A stretch of DNA of 64,000 nucleotides from Amyelois transitella (lineage: Eukaryota > Arthropoda > Insecta > Lepidoptera > Pyralidae): the NCBI RefSeq assembly GCF_032362555.1, contig NC_083522.1, positions 3,016,001 to 3,080,000 on the forward strand, in the 5' to 3' direction. Below are positions 36,501 through 45,314 of this stretch, one piece after another. Position 1 is the first letter of the stretch; each line of letters begins with the position of its first letter. The position numbers and the translations under genes are program-made. A model generated the notes under the pieces. It was given only the letters and a program-made list of their open reading frames with translations, had not been told where the DNA came from and made no database searches.

Positions 36501-39500
36501 ACGTGGCTGTGAAGGCCGTATTTTCTGATTGGAATATTGTTTTCTTAGGGCTGATATAAATACCGATCCCGTAGCACCAGTATCTAATAACACGACGCAA
36601 CATGTTCCAGTCATCCCATATGTCATAGCTCCGAGCAGGTGAATGTTTTTATTATTTATTTTTTATTTATATTTTATTTATTATTTATTTATTTACGCCA
36701 AAAATACAACGGTATTAGTACACCTCTTACAGTATTTGGCAAAAAGTATAACAAAATAAAATCTTGACAGTCTTCATTTCAAATAAAAGGACAAATAATA
36801 AGTATAATATGGGTAAGAAACAAAGAAGTTACTTACAGAAACAAACAAGTTGAAGAACATTCACCTTAATATAATGTGAAACGTATAACACTTTTATTGC
36901 ATGCTATATTTTATTAAGCTATATATTTTTATCCTCGTTATACTTATTCACATTCACACTATTAATAAAGACAAATGATTTGTATGTTTGTAACGAATAA
37001 ACACAATAACTGCTGGACTGATTATCACGAAATTTGATACAGATATAGAATAGACACACGGAAGTGAAGACAGACGAAAGTAAAAGCCCGCGTAAAAGCC
37101 AGTAGTTTATAAGGCGTTAAGGCAACCTTTTGTGTTTCACTGTTGTATTTTTTTTTTCTTTCTAGTAAGTTCTCTTGTGCCATTGGTAATAAAATAACAC
37201 TTAATACTCGCTAATTTCGCTTAATTAATTTATAACGTTTACATCAGATGGCAAGTGTGATAGTGATATTGAAAGGAGAGTGAACGCGGGGAACAGTGTG
37301 AATGGAGCTTTGCATGCCTTTATGAGCAGTCAGAAACTATCCAAAAAGGCTCGACTGCCTGTGCATAGGGGCGTGTTGGTCCCGACATTAATGTATGGGA
37401 GTGAAAGTTGGGTATGGCAAAAGAAGCACGAAAGCAGAATAAATGCAGTGGAAATGAGAGCGTTAAGGAGTATGTTGGGTGTGAAATTGAGTGACCGGAT
37501 AAGGAACAGCGTGATAAGGGAATGTTGTGATGTGAAAGAAGATGTAGTTACAGGAATAGAAAAGGGTATGTTGAGATGGTTCGGTCATGTGGAGAGGATG
37601 AATGAAAACAGGTTGACTAAGCAGATATACATGGAGGGTGTGGAGGGAAAGGTCGGAGTGGGAAGACCTAGACGAACGTATCTTGATCAAATTAAGGACG
37701 TCCTGGTAAAGGGTCAGGTCAAAAGTACCCGAAACCGCCGAGCTTGCATGAAGAGAGTTATGAATGTGGATGAAGCGAAGGAAATATGAAGAGATCGTAG
37801 CAAGTGGAAAGAGGTAGTCTCTGCCTACCCCTCCGGGAAAGAGGCGTGATTTTATGTATATATGTAATTTATAACTGTCTTCATGCAAACTCGTCGATAA
37901 AGGGTACTGACCTGACCTTCTGCCAGGAGGTCCAAACGAATGTACTTAGGTACAATTCAATCCAGATTTAATCAGACCTTGGTACATTTGTCTGGACCTT
38001 ACCCTATCAACGTTCCCAAAATTATGATTATAAAAATGCTGGTCTGTTCTATTTTGGATTGTTGTTTTTTCTTTATAAATAATAATGTTAGTCTTATAAC
38101 AGTGTATTTATTTCTAGTGCCGACCAATACATAACAGTTCTTACACTGCCCAGCCAACCTCAATCTCTGACATTAGGAGTGCCGAATGACAACACACCTC
38201 GGGCAGAAATCAACTCGGATCAATCGTGCAGGTATTTCTTTATGCATTTAATTAGTTAGGAGGTAAAACAATCTTGAAATGTTTTTATGAGAAAAATACA
38301 TAAATAAGCTATAGTTAAAAGTAAAAGTAGGACAGACATCTGTTATTTTGCCTTATAACCATAAAAAAATACTTAATAGGACACTTTGAGACGAAAGATG
38401 AAATGACCTATATTTTCTAATTAAAGGCACAATTTACCAACTTTTATATTATCTAATCTATCTATTTCACGGCCTCTGTGGCGCAGCGGTAGTGCGCTTT
38501 TCTGTGTCACCGGAGGTCCCGGGTTCGAATCCTGGCCAGGGCATGATGAGAAACGAACTTTCTCTGACTGGCTTTGTCAGAGAAAGTTCGCTGAACTTTG
38601 TCTTGGATGTTTATCTATGTATATAAGTATTTATTCTAAAATATATCTAGTATCGTTCAGTTACTATCTCGTAACACAAGTTTCGAACTTAATTCGAGGC
38701 TAACTCAATCTGTGTTATTTGTCCCGTATATATTATTATATATCTTAATAAAACTTTTCATAGGAACTCGCAAACATCTCAAGTTACAAACGCAACGCAA
38801 GAGCTCGCTCCACGCTCTCAAATACCAAATGCGACTGACACCGTGCTTAGTAAAGGCCACACATCTTGCAGTGACGACGAAGAAAATATGCCTCTGCATA
38901 GAGTTAAAGCTGCGCTTTACCACGAGAGATCTCAAGGTAAATGCGATAATGCGGTGAGCGACCCGTGCCAAGACAAATTTGGAGATTCTGGTAATGATTC
39001 TGATGCAACACTGTGTAGTGATAAGTCTTGTAAACGAGAACATATTGAGGAATCAGGTTGTGAACAAGAAATGGATACTTGTGAACAAGAAATGGATACT
39101 TGTGAACAAGAAAGGGTTACTTCGGCCAATGAAGAAAGAATTTGTGAAGAAAAAACAGATGCTCCGCTTTGTGCAGACAAAACTTGCGAACAAGACTTGG
39201 ATGCTACGCTGTGTGAAGACGCAACTTGTGAACAAGAACAAATGGATGTGACGCTAAAAGGTGATGATCAGATGCAAGTCGATTACGAGGCTGATCATTC
39301 GTCAAGGTAAATTTCTTTGCTTATATAAGAAGAATTTTCTGACCACCCTAGGCTAAATGGCGCTATTAAAGTTTTTACGGATTGGAGAGTAAATACAATT
39401 TCGTTTTTACAATTGAATCGATATTATGGTAGGTCGTTATATTTTGAAAATTTTGCTTTATAGATATATGCCTTTAGCTCGAACATGATAAATGTGATAA

Positions 39501-40554
39501 AAATAGTGTTAACCCAAATTTGAGAGCTCTATTTTGACTTACCTACCACCTAACCTAGTATCAGTAACCTAGTACTTAGCATACCTAATATCTTAGTTCA
39601 GTTGGAATCTGAAGCTGCTCTTATTTATAAAACAATATAAATTTTAAAAAACAAATTAATGTTGTAATGATTAAAAATGTGTTGTCTCGTATTATTAAAT
39701 TTTCAGTGGTGAAGAAGAAGAAAACGCTAGTGACACGGAAAGTCGGCTCGTAATTAAAGAGGAACCGGAGGAAGAAATGGGAGATGTATACGGAATAGGG
39801 AGCAACATACAAATTTTCATCAGTGACGTTAAATCTGTAAGTACATCCATACTAATATGATAGTCGATAGATGAAAAAATATAGTAGATTAGTTTAGTCC
39901 ATGTGGTTCCCGACATTTTAGAATAGGATCACTCCCTCTCCCATGGGTCTCGTAAAAGACGCAAATAAAAATGCACAGCTGATAGCATGAAGCCTTCTAT
40001 TAACAGTCTCGAAAAGACCATGTTCAGCTGTTTTGCTTTATGATAGAACTGAGATTCAAATAGTGAGAGGTCGGTAGCCCATCGCCTTAATGCGTAATAA
40101 CATGCCTATTCCGAAGTCGTGTTTTACGACATCCATGGGAAAGAGATGGAGTGGTCCTATTTTTTTTTCTATAAGTGTGGGCAACTATAAACACGGCATA
40201 TTTATATTCATACTAAGTTTATTTTCACAGGAGCAAGAATCAGACGACTATAGTGCTGTAGAAAACCCAGAGGCTGCGAAATATGAAGAATCTCATAGAG
40301 ACGCCATAGAGTCTGATGACGGAACAGTCAAGTCAGAGACTGCAGAGTGGCAGAGAGACGAAGATAAAGTAATTTTGCAAGTCATTAGAGATAATATTGT
40401 GATGGGAAACTTCGGAGACAAGACTATTGTGGAGTTACTTGAGGAGAAACAAATGATACATTTGCTATCGGAAAGTTTGACTCACAAATCACCAAATGAA
40501 ATTAGAAATAGGATAATTTATTTAATAAAAATGCTTGCGATAAATAATAATTAG
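18566..40554 (+). CDS. GON4L: GON4L/Mute-like chromatin and transcription regulator
   Basis: 24 coding exons: 18566-18648, 19234-19366, 19640-19752, 20551-20725, 21171-21302, 26178-26439, 27446-27606, 28011-28327, 29129-29297, 29678-29809, 29994-30130, 30859-30885, 31033-31194, 31546-31759, 32527-32670, 32850-33849, 34313-34587, 35201-35388, 36131-36226, 36549-36638, 38118-38231, 38764-39306, 39707-39836, 40231-40554. They sum to 1707 codons with every phase agreeing. Family landmarks: LELTPIKHIPVKTRPEVKAL then DEDDDEYQPTHDDVP (exon 4), the glutamine-rich LQQQLRQHIQLAASNF helix (exon 10), the LIALGLHQF block (exon 14), a PAH-like region with LFRDFLPFLTKDQA (exon 17), and a C-terminal SANT/Myb-like domain (WQRDEDKVILQVI). 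The human homologue acts with YY1, Sin3 and HDAC1; Drosophila Mute is a histone-locus-body protein. The start is the first ATG in the frame of exon 1 (MDSSTQDDTEK). Exon 12 is a 27-nt microexon. Confidence 0.93.
18688..18827 (-). mobile_element. SINE-like retroposon, decayed fragment
   Basis: A diverged reverse copy: AAAGCCAACAGT, then CGCCTAAAAGAGGAAT. Both ends are lost. It lies in the first intron of GON4L. Confidence 0.4.
19499..19583 (-). mobile_element. SINE-like fragment
   Basis: GCTAGCCCATCACCTTAAAG, then AGAATCCCAAGTTTATTAGC, corresponds to the middle of the SINE family at 8163. It is intronic in GON4L, between exons 2 and 3. Confidence 0.4.
22397..22463. repeat. Cluster of CAGTCCCCTG repeats, two direct and two inverted
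   Basis: CAGTCCCCTG at 22397-22406 and 22411-22420, and its reverse complement at 22434-22443 and 22454-22463, lie just before the transposase start. Other copies are at 21852-21861, 22240-22249 (one change), 25586-25595 (CATTCCCCTG) and 25606-25615. The arrangement resembles subterminal transposase-binding sites. Confidence 0.75.
22498..25101 (+). CDS. Putative DDE transposase (867 aa) of the intronic transposon
   Basis: Intronless ORF with ATG in context TTCACAATGC. Residues 1-180 are Lys/Arg/Glu-rich helix, probably DNA-binding or nuclear-localising. A Cys-rich segment begins at C342 (CLCVTH) and continues with CCDRYNVEC and CLVCNN, possibly binding zinc. The core carries HMDFSENY (D488), LSDGPVTQYRNK (D566) and WNYSEAGHGKGAPDGVG (E601). 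These are spaced D-77-D-34-E, as in RNase H-fold transposases and integrases. A short CFCPNTC motif follows, then an acidic linker, and residues 777-867 form a separate mostly beta C-terminal domain (CGDYVLVKL). I know this HGKG-x2-DG protein type only as uncharacterised proteins in animal genomes and cannot place it in a named superfamily. Catalytic roles are inferred from spacing only. It is not a GON4L exon. Confidence 0.8.
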   Translation: MPPQKKTREEVLERKKELERLRYQRLKNDPQKREEMKEKERLKYQKKKEKGLRKLVRDMTPREHRTAKKNWKKHCTDYRARKKTLKETTNAFVRDNTPSSETEISAPPTTDNSANKKRKRHAKLLREKANRDKDNKILEYKRKVEKYKKRLSRLEKTINQNKDETPNTKINRMIDDSNSRKEIVKKALFGEVMNKQLKENYSQLKTQKDKQIFSKVVAGTSVHKYKLWTTKDSAINYKMTKKWKPSPSLEMPKRTRIDKISKRCAKVIREFYEDDSNSRLGAGKKEFITRNSIKHQKRYLQDTVLSLYKKFVASNFKISYQMFCRLRPFWVVKPKAQDRDTCLCVTHANIDLKLSGLHAAKILSYNSYQKLLENLCCDRYNVECLSRKCLVCNNRTPAYNEFDDNKPIQYKKWVSEKQEYLDPKSKKPKLVTKHLKKTLTLRPRELIHELHADLDKFFCHQRNIVHQFNAIKHLKENLGEEDILIHMDFSENYCTKYGEEIQPFHFGGSRTQISIHTVVVYLKNSIQSYATISKNLTHSPSAIWAHLQPIFRAIQPGIKYVHFLSDGPVTQYRNKTMFFVLASRLSKDIPNLQGFSWNYSEAGHGKGAPDGVGATCKRTADAVVAAGGDVDTLEQFVEVIQARCPGIIFHTINDEDIQSITDAIEKTSKLKSFNGTLKVHQITGISTSPAVLTMRSLSCFCPNTCQHYKIGTINYNQKMKLRVQDIYTESETSSSEDDNALDMFEIEPSYATKPRTDSPVEEMEAGPSRDNNDKYNCGDYVLVKLQSKHTEYRYVAVINKIDEEDGEFTVTFLKLCDKEGLTFKVDEEDVSDIAFEQIIKKLTNPDLILKGKRIFYKFNTPVNIFEQ
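25931..26149 (+). mobile_element. Helitron-like element
   Basis: It contains CTATATATAAAATTCTC near the start and CATACCCCTTAGTGATAAGG inside, and ends ATGCCGGGACAGCTAG followed by T (26150). This is a second Helitron type, distinct from the one at 1797. It lies 28 bp upstream of GON4L exon 6. Confidence 0.65.
26506..26684 (-). mobile_element. SINE-like retroposon, 5'-truncated, with target duplication
   Basis: A reverse copy lacking its 5' third, flanked by an exact 11-bp direct repeat GATAGAATACA (26495-26505 and 26685-26695). Truncation at the 5' end with intact flanking duplication fits target-primed reverse transcription. Confidence 0.85.
26756..26983 (+). mobile_element. SINE-like retroposon, decayed
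   Basis: Forward fragment with GGATGTCGTAAAAGG and GGGCTAGCAATCTGTCACTA, interrupted by unrelated sequence. It lies in GON4L intron 6. Confidence 0.5.
27052..27308 (+). mobile_element. Helitron-like non-autonomous element
   Basis: Close relative of 1797-2075. It starts TCTATACTAATATTATAAAG and ends CGGACGAAGTCGCGGGCACAG then CTAG, between A (27051) and T (27309). Confidence 0.8.
28797..29065 (-). mobile_element. SINE-like retroposon with target duplication
   Basis: Full-length reverse copy of the family at 8163, flanked by an exact 13-bp direct repeat GAACTATATAATA (28784-28796 and 29066-29078). It lies in GON4L intron 8, close upstream of exon 9. Confidence 0.87.
29323..29585 (+). mobile_element. 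Helitron-like element with altered 3' end
   Basis: It starts TCTATACTAATATTATAAAG like 1797 and 27052, but after GATGCCCAAAATAACTA the usual hairpin is replaced by a diverged CAACCCCGGCTTTGCACAGA segment. It lies in GON4L intron 9, only 25 bp after the splice donor. Confidence 0.7.
30121..30200 (+). repeat. Four tandem 20-bp units, each carrying a splice donor
   Basis: The unit AATATATACAGTAAGAAATG is repeated four times with few changes. The first unit contains the real exon 11/intron 11 junction (ACA|GTAAGAA, donor at 30131). Matching donors follow at 30151, 30171 and 30191. Confidence 0.85.
30319..30501 (-). mobile_element. SINE-like retroposon, shortened
   Basis: Reverse copy with an (ATGT)n tail at the left and internal deletions. 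Flanks TACGAAGATAC (30308-30318) and TATGAAGATAC (30502-30512) resemble an 11-bp target duplication with one change. It lies in GON4L intron 11. Confidence 0.7.
31270..31521 (+). mobile_element. SINE-like retroposon next to a splice acceptor
   Basis: Full-length forward copy with an exact 11-bp target duplication TTTATATATCT (31259-31269 and 31522-31532). The right duplication ends only 13 bp before GON4L exon 14 (31546). Confidence 0.87.
31777..31945 (+). mobile_element. RTE LINE 3'-end fragment next to a splice donor
   Basis: About 170 bp of the RTE 3' end including the (ATGT)n tail, flanked by an exact 11-bp duplication TAATTTTGTTA (31766-31776 and 31946-31956). It starts 17 bp after the end of GON4L exon 14. 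Confidence 0.85.
31968..32170 (+). mobile_element. SINE-like retroposon, decayed
   Basis: Forward fragment with GGGAACCACACGG at the left and CTACCCCGCAAGGGATATAG at the right. The middle is rearranged. Confidence 0.5.
32233..32283 (+). pseudogene. Decayed duplicate of the end of GON4L exon 14
   Basis: Within the intron after exon 14, this segment repeats the last ~50 bp of that exon (31698-31749). It shares TCGCCAATGTGAA and CAAGAGAAT and is preceded by a pyrimidine tract and CAG. A one-base deletion in the AAGTA.. part shifts the frame compared with the exon, so it is not a usable alternative exon. Translated, the first 11 residues still resemble MLMSHLANVKK. Confidence 0.7.
34084..34270 (-). 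mobile_element. SINE-like retroposon, decayed
   Basis: Reverse copy with ATAATCACGTCTATATCCCT at the left, and AATAGTGACAGGTCGCTAGCC inside. The 5' part of the SINE is missing. It lies about 40 bp upstream of GON4L exon 17. Confidence 0.6.
36073..36638 (+). repeat. Tandem duplication containing GON4L exons 19 and 20
   Basis: Exon 19 (36131-36226, 96 nt) and exon 20 (36549-36638, 90 nt) encode near-identical peptides (ADKNTGPVPP.. and ADINTDPVAP.., both ending IAPSR). The upstream intron segment is copied too (36073-36130 and about 36400-36456, sharing AATTAACTGG and ATCTGATATA). The second copy has about 90 extra bases between the duplicated acceptor and exon 20. Confidence 0.8.
37237..37864 (+). 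mobile_element. RTE LINE, 5'-truncated, with target duplication
   Basis: It corresponds to the last ~630 bp of the RTE at 47322-49808 and differs at few positions. An exact 11-bp duplication TAATTTATAAC flanks it (37226-37236 and 37865-37875). Its reading frame has an early stop where the full copy reads VCRDRGKW. It lies in GON4L intron 20. Confidence 0.87.
38470..38660 (+). mobile_element. tRNA-derived SINE
   Basis: The first ~70 bp are tRNA-like with an A box (TGGCGCAGCGGTAGTGCG) and a B box (GGTCCCGGGTTCGAATCC). A unique body with a 14-bp hairpin (GAACTTTCTCTGAC) follows. The acceptor-stem ends do not pair, so it is not a tRNA gene. A reverse copy lies at 63390-63535. It lies in GON4L intron 21. 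Confidence 0.75.
39055..39115 (+). repeat. 21-bp coding tandem repeat in GON4L
   Basis: Three consecutive units of about 21 bp encode CEQEMDT, CEQEMDT and a changed CEQERVT. Looser CEQDLDAT and CEQEQMDVT units follow in the same exon. The region is acidic and Cys-rich and looks unstructured. Confidence 0.8.
39897..40200 (-). mobile_element. Rearranged SINE-like copy
   Basis: The left part (39897-39960) matches the 5' end of the SINE in forward orientation. The rest (40003-40200) matches the reverse orientation. It may be a fold-back or two nested copies. It lies in the last intron of GON4L. Confidence 0.5.
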
Positions 40555-40582
40555 TAAAACTTAAACATTGTGTTTGTTTTTA

Positions 40583-40588
40583 AATAAA
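40583..40588 (+). terminator. Poly(A) signal of GON4L
   Basis: AATAAA lies about 30 bp after the GON4L stop codon (40552-40554). Confidence 0.65.
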
Positions 40589-40605
40589 GGCTGTACCTAT
40601 TATTT

Positions 40606-40995
40606 TTAGTATTCCGTAACTAAAAAGTAAAAACGGCACTCCATTACTAAGCCTCCGCTGTCTGTCCATTCGTCCGTCACCTGGCTGTATCTCATAACAG
40701 TCATAGCTGAAATTTTCACAAATTATGTACCTATTTCCGTTGACGCTATAAAAAATAAAATAAACGTTTCTTTTTCGTATTTTTTTTTCAATATTTATAT
40801 CGGTAACAGAAAGACGCTTAAAATTTTCACAAAATATAATTTAGTAATAATGTTATACCATTCAAAATAAATAATTAAATGAAAATAGAGTTATTAATAA
40901 AGAAGTGCTCCCACACAACAAACGCATTTTATATACCTAGATAATAGTACGGCACCCTTGTGTGCTAGTCTCACTCGCACTTGGCCGTTTTTTTA
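40606..40995. mobile_element. Probable non-autonomous DNA element
   Basis: Starts near ATTCCGTAACTAAAAAG and ends near CTCACTCGCACTTGGCCG followed by a T run, a pattern of widespread lepidopteran repeats with CGGAACCC-type ends. No ORF. Ends are approximate. It fills most of the gap between GON4L and CENPX. Confidence 0.45.
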
Positions 40996-41429
40996 AATAC
41001 CGGTGCATGTAGGTATATTGCTTTTCAACGTTCGTAAACAAGGTTTCTGATTTAGAATTTTTTATCAAAATAAGATGCACAAATTGTTTTCGTATCTATA
41101 AATCTATTGTTTGTTATACATGAAGACCTGATTTTAGAACATACTATATTGTTTACTTAGTTATTCACCTGTAAAAACCACAGGCACCACAGCCAAGAAC
41201 TACCGACTAGACAGTCTAGTCTTCTGACCAAACTTGCAACCCCTAAATATTTTCTTTCGGAAACGTAGGTAGTTGCCGAACGATTTTCTAAATCCTTTAC
41301 GTCAATGTCAATGCTGATTGTCAAGTCTAAATTGTCACGCGCGCACAGTTGTTTATTTTTGTCGCCTGAGTTGAATTTAAATTTAATTTAATTGAAGCCA
41401 ATTTGTAACAATTTTTACATTATTTCACC

Positions 41430-42047
41430 ATGGCTCGCAACTGCAATGAAAACGACGATGAAAGTATAGACCCCACTTCAATAACATCAAACGTAAAGAG
41501 CTCTGTAAAGCAAGTAAGTTTTCACAAAATTTGTACCTATGTTTTTAACAGTTTCCTTTAAATTTGGACTATTTATTGAGCAATTTTGTAATCTTTTAGG
41601 ACATTATAAAAGAGCTCCTGCAGGGGTCATTCCAAGATAATAAGACAAAACTTGGCAACGATGCTCTATCTCTGATCGTGGAAGTTGCCAAGTGCCTGGT
41701 GACTGAGACCTGCCTGCGAGCATCCAACCAAGCTCTGCGCGAGAACTGCGACAAGGTTGAGTTGGAACACGTTGAGAAGTGCCTTCCGCAACTGGTAAGA
41801 TATAAATAAGTGATGAAAACTGATTTGATGATGACATGAACCTTAATAAGTTAAAATATTATGAGTACTTCCTCATATTTATATTGAGATATTTCACTGA
41901 TTACTTTTAAAAAATCCTGTACCTTTCATTAAATCTCTGACTATAAAATATATACCAAATTTTCTTTTGTATTAATTTTGTAAACCTTTTTGGCATTTTT
42001 TACATTTTAAGAAAGCTTTTCATTTTCAGATGCTGGATTTTCCATAA
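41430..42047 (+). CDS. CENPX: Centromere protein X / MHF2 histone-fold protein
   Basis: Three exons, 41430-41513, 41600-41794 and 42030-42047, give a 98-residue protein, all phase 0. After an acidic N-terminus (MARNCNENDDES) comes a histone-fold like human CENP-X: ELLQGSFQDNKTKLGNDAL, then LIVEVAKCLVTE, and the end VEKCLPQLMLDFP matching LEKVLPQLLLDF. The last exon encodes only MLDFP and stop. CENP-X pairs with CENP-S. The pair binds DNA with FANCM at stalled forks and, in organisms that use it, joins CENP-T-W at kinetochores. It is a short gene lying head-to-tail with GON4L. Confidence 0.93.
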
Positions 42048-45000
42048 GGAGGTTTATATAATCCGAACATGACTTTGTGACTCTTCTGTCTTTGGACACC
42101 TAAGTGTCAAAGCACTGTGGGCTGAAAACTTTCATATCTTGCATTTCCATCTGATTCAGTATATTGAAGTCTGCACTTGCACAAGTATTCAATGTGTATT
42201 TGATAAGAAATATACTTGAATGAGGTTTGATGGCACTGGTAGTAAAAAGTTGGTCTTCTTGTATTGGCACTTGCTGTTAGGAAGCTCAGTCATTTAATTA
42301 ATAGGCTTAGTAGCCCATTGAATTTACTCTAACAATTCTAAGAATATATTCTTGTTACCTAGCTAATTAAAACAAAAAACTTGAATTTAATTAAAAACAT
42401 GTTTGAGAAGTATTTATTAATGGTATGTACCTATTATTTAGTATGTATGAATCTTGTGTTCAATTTTAGAAGTTTATGTACAAAACTAGCCTTTCAAGGG
42501 AAATCTAATGGTCTTAACAAACTCCTATTCTTAATGCAGATTTTAAACATTGTAAGCAAGTTAAAATTTTAGTACAAATATCAGAATTTATAAATAGTTA
42601 CTAAAGTTGTAAAAGTAGTTTCTACTACATGACAATATGGTTGAAAATAATCTGCGCCAGAATGCCACAAATTTTTTGATTGAATATAATGTTCATCTTT
42701 CTTTTTTTAATTTGTATCATATACAATCTTTGTACCAAGTCTTTTTATTTAAATGTTTTTAGATTTTAAAGCTGTAAGTACACATTTCCCAATTGATAAG
42801 AAATGTGAATAATTTATTTGAAAATTTGTAAAAAGCAATATATTCATCACTGCAAAAAGTTATTTTAATTGTTGAGGACAATCCTCAATCTTATTCTTTA
42901 AAAATTACAAGTGAACTTTGTGGCGTTTTAGTAAAACGTCGCAAGTAAGAGAAATGAAATAATTAAAAAAATATAAAATAAAGACACTTTATTAGGACTA
43001 GTGTTTTTTTAAAGAGGTTGTTGGTAGAGCCATTGACACGAGATCCAGTAAGTAGCTGCTACAGGATAGCAAGCTACTCAACTTAGTGAATGCTGATAGT
43101 CCAAAGGTGAAGAAGACCCGGGGCGCGCGTGCGCACTTTAATAGGATTAATAGGCTGTGAAGAAGGGGGCCGGGGAGACCAAAGCGGCATAATGTCACAA
43201 CCTATTGGGACAAAATGGTCCCATTTGTCCCACTATGACACTATGAGACACACGCCTAGAACTACAGTGGGCTAGACGGAAATCTCCCCCATAGCAAGCG
43301 GTAATAGATCGTTACCAAATACGCAGCTCTTTAAATAGTCCTTGGAGAATAGAAACGGTTCAGAAAAAAAAGTCCAACAATATTATGAAATTTTTTATTG
43401 CCAAACTAAACATACAAAGGTTGGCAACTATCTACTATGTTACAGGCATCTCTTCTGCCAAATCTTCCCGCAATTGTCAACTTCTAGAATAAAAAACAAT
43501 TCACAAGACCAGGGTGTCTATTGTTATGTTACAATATGCACCTTTCGAAATAATATGATCATGAGATTTTTACACTTGACAAAAATTACTTATTTAAAGT
43601 CAACCAATCCACAGGTCTTAAACATTATTTAGAAAATAAGTATTAACCCAGTTTCAAACTTCGAGCATTCCGCGAGGCTGTTTATCAATTTATAAATACA
43701 AAAACAATTCATTAACGACACTTTCCAATATTTTAAAGTACACAATAAAATTTGATGGCAGTTCATCTAATAAGTTTGAGTACTGAGTTATTATATTTAA
43801 TTTTGGACGATCAACTTCTCAACGACTGCCATAATTTCCATGATCCAATATGAAAATACTTAGCACACTTTACAAAGATGCTACCATAACCGAGTTATTA
43901 TTGTCTACTCTATGATTTTAACAGGCAGTTTTTTGAATTAAAGACACAGATTTTATATATAAAAATATTTTATAGGCGGAAGTGAACACAACGCCCGATT
44001 CATATCGTAATTTTTTATGTTTTCAACTCACAGCATTTTTAATAAAGTATTTTGTCTATAATGGTACATATTAGTAATCTTGACAGTATTTTGATATTAG
44101 AGATCAACTAGGCAAAATGTCGACATTATTCAGTCTAAAAATGTGGATAAAGAAATTTAGTGCCCTTCGTCTTGCCAAATAAGTAAGCATGAATTAATGC
44201 AATACTTGAAAATATTTACATCTCAATTACTATTTTGACTAAAAATTTAAGTTCAAAAATATAAGATCATCAAGCTCTTAAAGAAATTGTTGTTTGGGAG
44301 TAACGAATTATTTCACAACATAAAAAGTAACAATAACTTGCTGTGGGTCCCATATCCCATGACTCTTTTCTGTGTTTCTATAAATTCGTTTGATCGCTAA
44401 CCGACTCTTTTACGGCGAGGAAAATCATCTTGAGGAAACCTGCATATTCAAACAAGTAACAAACACCCAGTGTCTGAATATGCATGCAGTATATAGTATA
44501 GTACTATTAATAATTCTGTGATGTAAACAAGATTCCATGGGTAAGTTCTCTTGCAAAATCGCGAGATCAGACAGAAGTTGTTTTTTAGTAGTTCAGGAAT
44601 TTATCCATTCCAGGATCAAGCTCTTCCGGAGAAATGAGGACGCAACCGGGACGAACACCAGGAGTAATAATTAAGTGGACTCCAGGTAGTTTTAGCAAAC
44701 AGTAAAGAATGCAACTAAGGTAAACCCAAGATTAAAAATCTTTAAACAGCTGCTCATTTAAAAAATCCTTTGGTATAAAATCAAAGGTTGGTTAACTACT
44801 AGGTAGAGGTTAAACTTACAATTAGTTCCTTAATTAATACTTAATCGGGGTAAGGTTAGGGTTTTAAACATAGGCCAGTCATCTGCAGTATTTGCTCACA
44901 ATCAATGCTACCCAAGAAGTTGGTCTAATAATTATAGATTCAAGAATGATTTTATTATGTGCGTAAGTAAATATTTTATTTAGATTTAAAGCCCTTTTAA

Positions 45001-45314
45001 GAAGTAGTGGACAGGAGCACCGCCATTGTTTTTAACGTTACTTAGACGATATTGTCACCAATGTTAAGCTCAATCAAGGGAAATGAAAATTATGCTTATG
45101 GTAATCGTCAACAGTGTAAAAATATCTCAAAGTGTAATGTGTTTTCACATTACACTTTCAACAAGACAAAGATGACCTTATTTGTATTTAACTTCACAGC
45201 AAAAGAAACCTTCATCCCTGGTAATACGAGCTGCGAATCCACTGTTAATATTAGATTGCGAAGCTGTCGCACTAAATTCACCAATCACGAAGCACCGTAT
45301 CGTCCAATCACAGC
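42048..45314. other. Intergenic region between CENPX and PHAX
   Basis: The two genes converge here. I see no convincing coding exon. A possible CENPX poly(A) signal AATAAA is at 42977-42982. Possible PHAX signals (AATAAA on the minus strand) are at 44951-44956 and 44975-44980. A common repeat segment with TTTTACGGCGAGGAAAATC lies near 44408, related to one near 30680. The rest is AT-rich with no structure I can name. Confidence 0.55.

Noticed and set aside
38470-38545. Possible tRNA gene with clear A and B boxes
   Set aside because: The acceptor-stem ends do not pair, it continues into a SINE body, and a second copy exists at 63390-63535.
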